Of a stretch of 7,043 nucleotides of DNA, positions 1 to 5,823 are shown piece by piece. The translations under genes and the position numbers were made by a program. How positions within the stretch are numbered: the first letter of the stretch is position 1; each line of letters opens with the position of its first letter. The notes beneath the pieces were generated by a model. The model was not told where the DNA came from. It saw nothing but the letters and a program-made list of their open reading frames with translations, and searched no databases. The stretch covers positions 1 through 7,043 of the forward strand of contig JALGWA010000057.1 of the NCBI GenBank assembly GCA_025774425.1, read 5' to 3'. The stretch comes from a bacterium (lineage in GTDB: Bacteria; Arandabacterota; Arandabacteria; Arandabacterales; JALGWA01).

Positions 1-235
1 CGGCGAACTCGAAGTCTTCGGCGTTCCCGACCATTATGACATCGAACCCACGCTCCCTCAAGTGCCGGGCGACCCTGTCCCCGAGCCCCTTCGAGCCGCA
101 TCCGTTTCTCACCTCCACGACTATGACCGCCTCGTTGGGGCTGTCCGGCCGCTCCGCGAAGAAGACGCTGCCCGCGATCAGCAACGCCGCGAGGATCGCG
201 CCTGTCAAGAGGACGAGTTTGATCGCCGGGACCAT
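1..235 (-). CDS. Membrane-anchored LytR_C-domain protein (3' end cut by window edge)
   Basis: Reading down from an ATG at 235 gives 78 residues before the window ends, so the C-terminus is missing. Residues 5-26 are one hydrophobic segment (KLVLLTGAILAALLIAG core), which looks like a signal anchor. It is followed by a short polar linker. From about residue 37 comes a fold with the pattern VEVRNGCG...GLGDRVARHLRERGFDV...GNAEDF, which matches the LytR_C domain found alone or at the end of LytR-CpsA-Psr envelope proteins. The start overlaps the stop of the HIT gene as TGATG, with a G-rich ribosome site (GGGGGA) about 12 nt upstream. The usual role of stand-alone LytR_C proteins is not well known; an envelope location is inferred from the anchor. 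The domain call rests on pattern recognition only. Confidence 0.75.
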   Translation of the reverse strand, partial: MVPAIKLVLLTGAILAALLIAGSVFFAERPDSPNEAVIVVEVRNGCGSKGLGDRVARHLRERGFDVIMVGNAEDFEFA

Positions 236-732
236 CACGCACAGGTTTCCCCCAGGCCTTCCGCGGCCTTCATCAGTTTGCCGTACACGCTCTCCAGCGT
301 ATCGGGCAGCACCCGGGTCTCGGAGATCACGGGCATGAAGTTGGTGTCCCCCTCCCATCGCGGCACCACGTGGAGATGGACATGATCGGGGAAGCCGGCT
401 CCCGCGCACTTGCCGATGTTCATCCCGATGTTGAAACCGTGGGCTCCCACGGCCTTTCGGAGCAGGAGCTCGCTCCAGCCCACCAGTTTCATGAGCTCGG
501 CGGTCTCGTCTTCGGCGAGGTCACAGAGGCTGCCCGTGTGGCGGTAGGGCGCTATCATCAGGTGCCCCGTGGTGTAGGGGTACGCGTTCATCATGACGAA
601 AGCCGTCTTGCCGCGCCTCACTATGAAGTTCTTGCCGTCATCGCCCGCCGCCGGCTTGTTGCAGAAGATGCAGCCCTCAGCGTTTCCTCTTTCTATGTAC
701 TCCATTCGCCACCCCGCGCTTATTATCTTCAT
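235..732 (-). CDS. HIT-family hydrolase/phosphorylase, CxxC type (Ap4A phosphorylase-like)
   Basis: This 165-residue protein belongs to the histidine triad superfamily. The triad is visible as HVHLHVV at residues 117-123 (H117, H119, H121). An N-terminal CIFC pair (C21, C24) suggests a bound metal, as in the CxxC branch. The stretches GWRMEYI, YPYTTGHLMIAPYRH, HGFNIGMNIG and VVPRWEGDTNF closely follow mycobacterial Ap4A phosphorylase (Rv2613c type). That enzyme splits diadenosine tetraphosphate with phosphate into ATP and ADP. The likely role here is control of dinucleoside polyphosphates in the cytoplasm, but HIT substrates vary and the activity is inferred. I chose the ATG at 732 because GAGGAG sits 8 nt upstream; an earlier ATG at 750 has no such site, and one at 705 would remove the conserved GWRMEYI start. 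The gene overlaps the end of the panC-glmU gene by 56 nt. Confidence 0.88.
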   Translation of the reverse strand: MKIISAGWRMEYIERGNAEGCIFCNKPAAGDDGKNFIVRRGKTAFVMMNAYPYTTGHLMIAPYRHTGSLCDLAEDETAELMKLVGWSELLLRKAVGAHGFNIGMNIGKCAGAGFPDHVHLHVVPRWEGDTNFMPVISETRVLPDTLESVYGKLMKAAEGLGETCA

Positions 733-2344
733 CCCGCCTTCTCCTCGCATATACCGCCGCCACGGTCCTGAGATCCTTCCTGGTGTTGACTCCGAGCACC
801 TCGGTGTAGTCGTCGATCAAATGGGCCTCCACCCTGCCGCCCCTCGACCTTATGATGCCGAGGGTGTCGGTGAGATAGTACTCCATCTGGGCGTTGCCGG
901 ACGTCAGCATGAGCAGCGCGTCGAACATCGTCCCGGCCTTGAAGCAGTAGATGCCGCCGTTGATCTCTTTTATGCGGCGTGTCTTCGCGTCGGCGTCCTT
1001 CTCTTCGACGATCTCCTCGAAAGAGCCGTCGCGGGCCCTCACGATCCTCCCGTAACCGGTCGCATCGGGCACGACGGCCGTGGCGAAGGTCACCGCGTTG
1101 GAGTGTCTTCTGTGGTCGGAAAGGAGCTTCCGGAGGGTCGAGGCCCTCACGAGCGGGACATCCCCCGACAAGACGAGAACATCGCCCGAGAAGCCCTTGA
1201 GGAGCGGATAGGCCTGCAGCACGGCGTGCCCCGTTCCCCTCTGCACGTCCTGGACGACGGTCTCCACCCCGAGCCTCTCGAGGACCGGTCTCACCATGTC
1301 GCCGCCATGCCCCGTCACGGCGATTATCTCCCCGACGCCGGCCTGCCTGGCGGCCGCCACCACCCACCGCACCAGGGGCCTGCCGCCCATGGTGTGAAGC
1401 ACCTTGGGCAGACCCGACTTCATGCGCTTGCCCTCGCCCGCCGCCATGATCACCGCGGCGGTGCGCCCCTTGACCCGGCGCCTTCTGCGCCGCGCCCGCA
1501 CCTCGACCGGCACGTTGTCGATGAGGCGGGTGTCGCCGACCCAGGCGGCCACGGCGATCCTGACATCGGACCGGATGTGCCGCACTTCCTCCAGGGTGTC
1601 GGGATCTACTATCGCCACGTACTCGATCCTGTCTACGCCCCCCTCTATCAAGGCCGAGACCATCCTGCGCCGCACCTCCTCGGCGCGTCGCTCGCCGCCG
1701 GTTATCAAGAGTCTCCCCAGCTCGAGCGACCTGAAGAGCGCCGTCGCGCGTCGTCGCTCCTCAGGGTCGAGATAGGCGTTTCTCGAACTCAGGGCGAGGC
1801 CGTCCTTGTCCCTCACCGTGGGGACGCCCACTATGTCTACGCCGACGCTGAGATCATCGACCATCCTGCGGATTATGACGAGCTGCTGGTAATCCTTCTC
1901 CCCGAAGAAGGCCACGTCGGGGCGTATGATATTGATGAGCTTCAGAACGACGAGGCATACGCCGTCGAAATGGCCCTCCCTGACGCGCCCGCACATGATG
2001 TCGCGGAGCCCGCCGACACCCACCGTCGTCATGAAGCCCCGCGGGTAGATGTCCTTCGCCGCGGGGGCGAAGACGAGGTCGCAGCCCTCCTTTGCGAGAA
2101 GCCTCTTGTCCCTCCGGAGGTCGCGCGGGTAGCGCTCGAAATCTTCCTCGGGCCCGAATTGCCTCGGATTGACGAAGACGCTCACGACGACGTAATCGCA
2201 GGTCTTCCTCGCTTCGCGGACGAGGGCGAGATGCCCGTCGTGGAGATAGCCCATCGTCGGAACGAGGCCCACCCGCTTGCCGCGCTTCCTGGCGCGGGCC
2301 ACGGCCTTCCTCGCGTCCTCTTCAGTCCTTATCGTCCTGAGCAT
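677..2344 (-). CDS. panC: Fused pantothenate synthetase (PanC) and GlmU-type UDP-GlcNAc pyrophosphorylase domain
   Basis: One uninterrupted 555-residue reading frame carries two enzymes. Residues 1-278 are PanC, which joins pantoate and beta-alanine using ATP. It shows PTMGYLHDGH (nucleotide HxGH-type motif, 35-38), FVNPRQFGP (57-65), FFGEKDYQQL (146-155), LSSRN (185-189, KMSKS counterpart) and the usual ending GDTRLIDNV. An arginine-rich linker (about 283-294) follows. Residues 296-535 are the GlmU uridylyltransferase: AAGEGKRM (301-308), LPKVLH with K314, GTGHA (370-374), GDVP with D395, TGYGR (429-433), VEEKD (446-450), EIN with N462 and GVN with N520. The beta-helix acetyltransferase half is absent. 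A basic tail of about 20 residues ends the protein. The ATG at 2344 is chosen because GGAGG lies 12 nt upstream and PanC family proteins begin there; an ATG at 2389 has no ribosome site. It overlaps panB by 23 nt. Both activities are inferred from motifs. Confidence 0.92.
   Translation of the reverse strand: MLRTIRTEEDARKAVARARKRGKRVGLVPTMGYLHDGHLALVREARKTCDYVVVSVFVNPRQFGPEEDFERYPRDLRRDKRLLAKEGCDLVFAPAAKDIYPRGFMTTVGVGGLRDIMCGRVREGHFDGVCLVVLKLINIIRPDVAFFGEKDYQQLVIIRRMVDDLSVGVDIVGVPTVRDKDGLALSSRNAYLDPEERRRATALFRSLELGRLLITGGERRAEEVRRRMVSALIEGGVDRIEYVAIVDPDTLEEVRHIRSDVRIAVAAWVGDTRLIDNVPVEVRARRRRRRVKGRTAAVIMAAGEGKRMKSGLPKVLHTMGGRPLVRWVVAAARQAGVGEIIAVTGHGGDMVRPVLERLGVETVVQDVQRGTGHAVLQAYPLLKGFSGDVLVLSGDVPLVRASTLRKLLSDHRRHSNAVTFATAVVPDATGYGRIVRARDGSFEEIVEEKDADAKTRRIKEINGGIYCFKAGTMFDALLMLTSGNAQMEYYLTDTLGIIRSRGGRVEAHLIDDYTEVLGVNTRKDLRTVAAVYARRRRDEDNKRGVANGVHRKRKR
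741..746 (-). promoter_or_regulatory. Ribosome binding site for the HIT gene
   Basis: GAGGAG lies 8 nt before the ATG at 732 and inside the coding end of the upstream fusion gene. It decides the start at 732 over the in-frame ATGs at 750 and 705. Confidence 0.75.
1463..1504 (-). other. Arginine-rich linker joining PanC and GlmU domains
   Basis: After the PanC ending (LIDNVPVE) the frame runs through a run of arginines (RARRRRRR then VKGR) directly into the first beta strand of the nucleotidyltransferase. There is no stop codon or frameshift. An in-frame GTG at 1453 and ATG at 1447 lie just inside the second domain. Starting there would remove part of its first strand, and no well-spaced ribosome site precedes them, so separate translation of the GlmU half is possible but not favoured. 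Confidence 0.7.
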
Positions 2345-3152
2345 TCCCGTAGCTTTCCTCCAGACCGGGGAAATCGCCCTTCCTGACATCGTCGACGTAG
2401 CGGGTGAAGGCTTCGAGCACGGCCGCCTTCAGGTCGGCGTAGCGCCTGACGAATCTCGGCGTGCGGCCCTCGACGAGCCCCAGCACATCATGGCCGACGA
2501 GCACCTGGCCGTCGCAATGCGGCCCGGCGCCGATGCCGATGGTGGGTATGGAGACCGACTCCGTGATCTCCCGGGCCACCTCGTAGGGGATCCCCTCGAG
2601 CACGACGGCGAAGCAGCCCGCGCTCTCGAGGCATCGCGCGTCCTCGACCAGCGCCTTCGCCGCCTCGGCCGTCCTGCCCTGCACCTTGTACCCGCCGAAT
2701 TTGTGCACGGCCTGCGGCGTGAGGCCGATATGCCCCATGACGGGGATCTTCGCCGCGGCCAGTGCCTCGACGGTCTTGGCCATGCACGACCCACCCTCTA
2801 TCTTGACCGCCTCGGCGCCCCCCTCCTTGAGCATCCGCCCGGCGTTCCTCACGGCCTCTTCGGGCGAGACCTGGAAAGACATGAACGGCATGTCCGCGAT
2901 GAGGAGCGCACTCGTTTTCGCCCTCGCGGCGGCCTTCACGTGGCAGAGCATCTCCTCCATCGTCACCGGGAGGGTCGTCCCGTAGCCGAGCATGGTCATC
3001 CCCAGCGAGTCGCCGACGAGGACGGCGTCGACGCCCGCCCTGTCCGCCAGCACGGCGGTGATGTACTCGTACACGGACAGCATCGCTATCCTGCCGCCCT
3101 TCTTCTTCATGAAGCCGGCTACCGTGACCTTCTTCCTTTCGACGCTAATCAC
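2322..3152 (-). CDS. panB: 3-methyl-2-oxobutanoate hydroxymethyltransferase (ketopantoate hydroxymethyltransferase)
   Basis: PanB transfers a one-carbon unit from 5,10-methylene-tetrahydrofolate to alpha-ketoisovalerate, making ketopantoate, the first committed step to pantothenate and CoA. The 276 residues cover the whole TIM-barrel family and match its normal length. Visible motifs are VGDSLGM with metal-binding D48, IADMPFMSFQ with D87, AVKIEGG with K117 and E119, MGHIGLTPQ with H141, GYKVQGR, VVLEGIP with catalytic E186, IGIGAGPHCDGQVLV and PRFVRRYADL. The folB and folK genes upstream help build the folate cofactor it consumes, and panC follows directly with a 23-nt overlap. The start is unclear: the frame opens with GTG at 3152, which lies inside a strong ribosome-site sequence, and the first ATG (3110) would delete the conserved VTVAGF segment. 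It overlaps the kinase gene end by 8 nt. Confidence 0.96.
   Translation of the reverse strand: MISVERKKVTVAGFMKKKGGRIAMLSVYEYITAVLADRAGVDAVLVGDSLGMTMLGYGTTLPVTMEEMLCHVKAAARAKTSALLIADMPFMSFQVSPEEAVRNAGRMLKEGGAEAVKIEGGSCMAKTVEALAAAKIPVMGHIGLTPQAVHKFGGYKVQGRTAEAAKALVEDARCLESAGCFAVVLEGIPYEVAREITESVSIPTIGIGAGPHCDGQVLVGHDVLGLVEGRTPRFVRRYADLKAAVLEAFTRYVDDVRKGDFPGLEESYGNAQDDKD
2357..2361 (-). promoter_or_regulatory. Ribosome binding site for panC-glmU
   Basis: GGAGG lies 12 nt before the ATG at 2344, within the last codons of panB. The spacing is on the long side, but no comparable site precedes the alternative ATG at 2389. Confidence 0.55.
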
Positions 3153-3783
3153 CTCCCCCGCCGTAGAGCACCGTGCCCCCGGGGTTCGAATCGATCAGCT
3201 CGATGAGCTTGTCGACATGCGCCGGGTCGTTGACGAAATCGACGGACTCGGCCTGGACGATTATGAGCGGGGTGTCCTCGTAGTGGAAGAAGAAGTAGTT
3301 GTACGCCTCGTTGAGGGTCTCTATGTACTCCCGCGGCATGGTCTTCTCATAGGACCGGCCGCGCCTGTGGATACGCTCCATCAGCATGTCCGTCCCGGCC
3401 TGCAGGTAGACGACGACATCGGGCCGCACGATGCTCTTCTCGAGTATGTCCGCCAGGCGCTGATAGAGCGCCAGCTCGTCGTCGTTGAGGTTTATGTGCG
3501 CGAATATCCTGTCCTTGGCGAATATGTAATCGCTGACCACTTTCCGCGTGAAGAGGCTCGCCTGCGCCAGGTCCGTCTGCTGCCTGTATCTCGACAAGAG
3601 GAAGAATATCTGCGTCTGGAAAGCGTAGCCCCTCATGTCGGCGTAGAACTTCTCAAGGAACGGATTCTCTTCCACCTCCTCGAGATGCTGCCGGGCCCCG
3701 AGCCGCTCGCTGAGAATGCGGGCGAGGGTGGTCTTGCCGACGCCGATCACACCTTCGATCGCTATGTAGTTAGCTTCTCCCAT
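3145..3783 (-). CDS. Deoxynucleoside kinase (deoxyadenosine/deoxyguanosine/deoxycytidine kinase family)
   Basis: This 212-residue P-loop kinase should phosphorylate deoxynucleosides to monophosphates for DNA precursor salvage in the cytoplasm. The Walker A loop is GVIGVGKT at residues 11-18. Other family marks are EEVEENPFLEKFY (37-47, substrate site region), FFLLSRYRQQ (60-69), the VVSDYIFAKDRIF segment (82-94) at the position of the family's (D/E)RS-type motif, PDVVVYLQ (121-128), and a lid with RIHRRGRSYE (137-146). Which nucleoside is preferred cannot be read from these motifs. The ATG at 3783 is chosen because GGAGAGG lies 4 nt upstream and the protein then starts right before the P-loop strand. 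The open frame runs farther upstream, but that extension is arginine-rich and antiparallel to nothing recognisable. It overlaps folK by 22 nt and panB by 8 nt. Confidence 0.9.
   Translation of the reverse strand: MGEANYIAIEGVIGVGKTTLARILSERLGARQHLEEVEENPFLEKFYADMRGYAFQTQIFFLLSRYRQQTDLAQASLFTRKVVSDYIFAKDRIFAHINLNDDELALYQRLADILEKSIVRPDVVVYLQAGTDMLMERIHRRGRSYEKTMPREYIETLNEAYNYFFFHYEDTPLIIVQAESVDFVNDPAHVDKLIELIDSNPGGTVLYGGGGD
3148..3156 (-). promoter_or_regulatory. Strong Shine-Dalgarno sequence overlapping the panB GTG start
   Basis: GGAGGTGAT is a nine-base match to the complement of the 16S rRNA 3' end. It also encodes the last residues of the deoxynucleoside kinase just before its TAG at 3145-3147. 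The only common start codon nearby in the panB frame is the GTG within this same motif. A start at normal spacing downstream would have to use a rare codon, for example ATT at 3149. Confidence 0.5.
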
Positions 3784-4256
3784 GAAACCTCTCCGCGGCT
3801 CTCGAGGTCCCTGAGGCTCTCCGCAAACCTCCTTCCCGTCACCGGGTGCACCAGGTCGGGCGCCAGCTCGAGAAGCGGTACGAGCACGAAGGCTCGCTCC
3901 TCCATCCCCGGGTGCGGGATGCAGAGGTCGCCGCTCTTCATGACCTCTTGTCCGTAGAGCAGGACATCGATGTCGATCTCCCGCGGCCCCCATCTCTCCC
4001 GCCCCGTGCGTCCCATCCCGGCCTCGACCTGCTTGGCTCTCGCAAGCAGGGCCCGCGGCCCGATGTCCGTCTCGACCTGGGCGACGGCGTTCACGAAGTC
4101 GGGCTGCCCGCGGCGGCCCCACGGCCTCGTCACATAGAGACTCGACATCCTCTCGACGACGATGTCACCGCCGGCGGCCAAGAGAGCCGCGGCCCGGAGC
4201 ACCGCCCCCGCGCGGTCGCCGAGATTGCTCCCCAGTCCAAGATAGCATCTCGCCAA
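3762..4256 (-). CDS. folK: 2-amino-4-hydroxy-6-hydroxymethyldihydropteridine diphosphokinase (HPPK)
   Basis: FolK moves a diphosphate group from ATP to 6-hydroxymethyl-dihydropterin, preparing it for joining with p-aminobenzoate in folate synthesis. The 164 residues are the usual HPPK length. Motifs are LGLGSNLGDR (6-15), YVTRPWG with QPDFVNAV (41-58), and the signature RWGPREIDIDVLLYG, whose D95 and D97 are the magnesium-binding aspartates, followed by IPHPGMEERAFVLVPLLELAPD. The start is a TTG at 4256, two bases after the folB stop, with GAGG 8 nt upstream; no ATG or GTG in frame fits better. The close folB-folK spacing supports a shared folate role. No dihydropteroate synthase (folP) gene is visible in the window. 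Confidence 0.96.
   Translation of the reverse strand: MARCYLGLGSNLGDRAGAVLRAAALLAAGGDIVVERMSSLYVTRPWGRRGQPDFVNAVAQVETDIGPRALLARAKQVEAGMGRTGRERWGPREIDIDVLLYGQEVMKSGDLCIPHPGMEERAFVLVPLLELAPDLVHPVTGRRFAESLRDLESRGEVSWEKLTT
3788..3794 (-). promoter_or_regulatory. Ribosome binding site for the deoxynucleoside kinase
   Basis: GGAGAGG ends 4 nt before the ATG at 3783, inside the end of folK. It decides the start against the long upstream extension of the open frame. Confidence 0.65.
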
Positions 4257-4258
4257 TT

Positions 4259-4639
4259 CTATTTCCTCAAGTATCTCGTCACCTCGACGCCGACCGAGTG
4301 GACGCCCGTCGCGATCGGGAGGTTGAACTTCTTCACCATGACCGTCACCGCCTCGGGAGCGAAACGCTCGAGCACCTTCGCGGCGATCTCGTCGGCGAGG
4401 CTCTCTATGAGCAGGAACTCCTCTTCGGCGGTGATCTCTTCGACGAGGTTACAGACGGCCTCGTAGTTCACGGTCCGCCTGATGTCGTCGTCCCTGGCCG
4501 CCGGTGCGAGGTCGAGGAACAGGTCGACGTCGATCACCAGCCTGTGGCCGACCTTCCGCTCCGCCTCCTCGACCCCGTGATGTCCGAGCACATTGATGCC
4601 GTGTATGCTTATCCTGTCGAGCCGGTTCAAGTCTTCCAA
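4259..4639 (-). CDS. folB: Dihydroneopterin aldolase
   Basis: FolB cleaves dihydroneopterin to 6-hydroxymethyl-dihydropterin and glycolaldehyde, feeding FolK. The protein is 126 residues, normal for the family. It shows the opening strand RISIHGINVLGHHGV, the acid E27 at the position of the catalytic Glu of the staphylococcal enzyme, VNYEAV with Y59, LIESLADEIA with pterin-binding E79, and VKKFNLPIA with K104 at the catalytic lysine position. The usual GQ after the catalytic Glu reads GH here, a mild change. The start is most likely the TTG at 4639, with GAGGAGG 10 nt upstream; a second TTG at 4630 is the alternative. No ATG is available before the conserved strand. It overlaps the end of the aminotransferase gene by 13 nt and is followed by folK after 2 nt. 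Confidence 0.92.
   Translation of the reverse strand: MEDLNRLDRISIHGINVLGHHGVEEAERKVGHRLVIDVDLFLDLAPAARDDDIRRTVNYEAVCNLVEEITAEEEFLLIESLADEIAAKVLERFAPEAVTVMVKKFNLPIATGVHSVGVEVTRYLRK
4265..4268 (-). promoter_or_regulatory. Ribosome binding site for folK (TTG start)
   Basis: GAGG lies in the last codons of folB, 8 nt before the TTG at 4256. It supports initiation at this uncommon codon. Confidence 0.5.
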
Positions 4640-5823
4640 GCCGTGCTTACCTCCTCGAGCCGCTGCCCGGCCGCAGCAATGTCGTCGCGCGGGCAAGTTA
4701 TCGACAGCCTGAAATAGCCCTCGCCGCCCGCGCCGAAACCGACGCCGGGGGCGACCATGACGCCCGCGCGGTCGAGCAGCAGCCTGGCGAAGTCCATGGA
4801 TTTCATGCCTCCGGGCACCCGGGCCCACAGGTAGAGAGTCGCGGGCGACTCATGCCAGGCGATGCCGGCACGGTCGAGGGCGGCCCTGAGCAGAGCCCTG
4901 CGGGCGGCGTATTCGCCGAGACTCTCCGCGATGTGGCCTGCGGCCCCCTCGAGCATGTCCCTCGCAGCGAGAAGTATCATGCCCGGGACGCCCGAGTCTA
5001 TGTTGGACTTGATCGTCTTGAGGGCGCATATGGCGTCGCGCCGGCCCGCGGCGAAGCCGACTCTCCAGCCGGGAACGCCGTAGGTCTTGGAGAAGGAGTG
5101 GAACTCGACGGCGACCTCCATCGCCCCCTCCACCTGCAGAATACTCGGCGAGGCGTACCCGTCGAACGTGATCTCGTTGTACGCGGCGTCGCTCACGATG
5201 CATGCGCCCGTCTCGAGCCCGAATTCGACGGCCCGGGCGTAGAACCGCCGGCCGGCGACCGCCGAGGTCGGGTTGTTGGGGTAGTTCAGGAACATGAGCC
5301 GCGGGCGCTCGCCGGCGAAGGCGTCGAGGTCCGGCAGGAAGTCCCGACTCTGATCGAGAGACATGAATCTCACCCTGCCGCCGGCGAAGCCCACGCTGCG
5401 CGCATACACCGGATAGCCGGGATCGGGCACCAGCGCGAGCGCGCCGGGGTCGACGAGGGCGAGCGACAGGTTGGCGATGCCCTCCTTCGTGCCGATGACG
5501 GGCGTGATCTCGACGCCGGGGTCGAGGTCGACGCCGTATCTGCCCCGCATGTAGGCCGCGGCCGCACGCTTGAACTCCTCGACGGCCCAGGCGGGTGTAT
5601 AGCGGTGGAGCCGTTTGTCGCCTGCGTACTTCCTCAGCGCCTCGACGGCCGCCGGCGGCGCGCCGAGGTCGGGATCGCCTATGGAGAGGTCGGCGACTTG
5701 GACTCCCGCCGCCGCCTTCTCGTCCCTGAGCCGCGCCAGTTCCTCGAACAGGTAGGGCGGCAACGCCCGCAGCCTGCCGGCCTCGACCGGCCGGGCCCCT
5801 CTTTCCAGTCCGCCCTCGGCCAC
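4627..5823 (-). CDS. dapL: PLP-dependent class I/II aminotransferase, LL-diaminopimelate aminotransferase-like
   Basis: This 398-residue fold-type I aminotransferase carries the standard PLP site: NYPNNPT with N184, SDAAY with D212, SFSKTYGVPGWRVGF with Schiff-base lysine K246, and YFRLS with carboxylate-binding R372. The N-terminal LPPYLFEELARLRDEK segment, LSIGDPDLGAP (46-56), RYTPAWAVEEFKRAAAAY, GTKEGIANLSLALVDPG and the IKSNIDSG segment resemble LL-diaminopimelate aminotransferases. Those convert tetrahydrodipicolinate to LL-diaminopimelate for lysine and peptidoglycan. Related alanine and other amino-acid aminotransferases share many of these features, so the substrate is inferred. The GTG start at 5823 overlaps the slipin stop as TAGTG and has only a weak ribosome site, suggesting translational coupling. 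No other dap gene is in the window. Confidence 0.85.
   Translation of the reverse strand: MAEGGLERGARPVEAGRLRALPPYLFEELARLRDEKAAAGVQVADLSIGDPDLGAPPAAVEALRKYAGDKRLHRYTPAWAVEEFKRAAAAYMRGRYGVDLDPGVEITPVIGTKEGIANLSLALVDPGALALVPDPGYPVYARSVGFAGGRVRFMSLDQSRDFLPDLDAFAGERPRLMFLNYPNNPTSAVAGRRFYARAVEFGLETGACIVSDAAYNEITFDGYASPSILQVEGAMEVAVEFHSFSKTYGVPGWRVGFAAGRRDAICALKTIKSNIDSGVPGMILLAARDMLEGAAGHIAESLGEYAARRALLRAALDRAGIAWHESPATLYLWARVPGGMKSMDFARLLLDRAGVMVAPGVGFGAGGEGYFRLSITCPRDDIAAAGQRLEEVSTAWKT
4650..4656 (-). promoter_or_regulatory. Ribosome binding site for folB (TTG start)
   Basis: GAGGAGG within the last codons of the aminotransferase gene lies 10 nt before TTG at 4639 and 19 nt before TTG at 4630. 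The spacing favours the first. Confidence 0.6.

Noticed and set aside
593..2386. A 597-codon open frame on the plus strand opposite panC-glmU
   Set aside because: Its codons are exactly in register with the minus-strand gene, so its stops correspond only to TTA, CTA and TCA in the real gene, which are rare at this GC. The translation is rich in His, Arg, Pro and Asp, matches no family I know and lacks a supporting ribosome site.
2345..2389. Longer PanC start at the ATG at 2389
   Set aside because: No ribosome site precedes it, it would extend overlap with panB to 68 nt, and the extra 15 residues are not part of the PanC family.
2277..3957. Two long plus-strand open frames opposite panB and the deoxynucleoside kinase
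   Set aside because: Both are in codon register with the minus-strand genes and show no domain pattern.
3784..4122. Upstream extension of the deoxynucleoside kinase frame by 113 codons
   Set aside because: It overlaps folK in another frame, is arginine-, glycine- and alanine-rich without domain features, and a good ribosome site supports the start at 3783.
4640..4828. Upstream extension of the folB frame into the aminotransferase gene
   Set aside because: The extra residues are Arg-rich out-of-frame sequence of the aminotransferase; family length and the GAGGAGG site favour the TTG at 4639.
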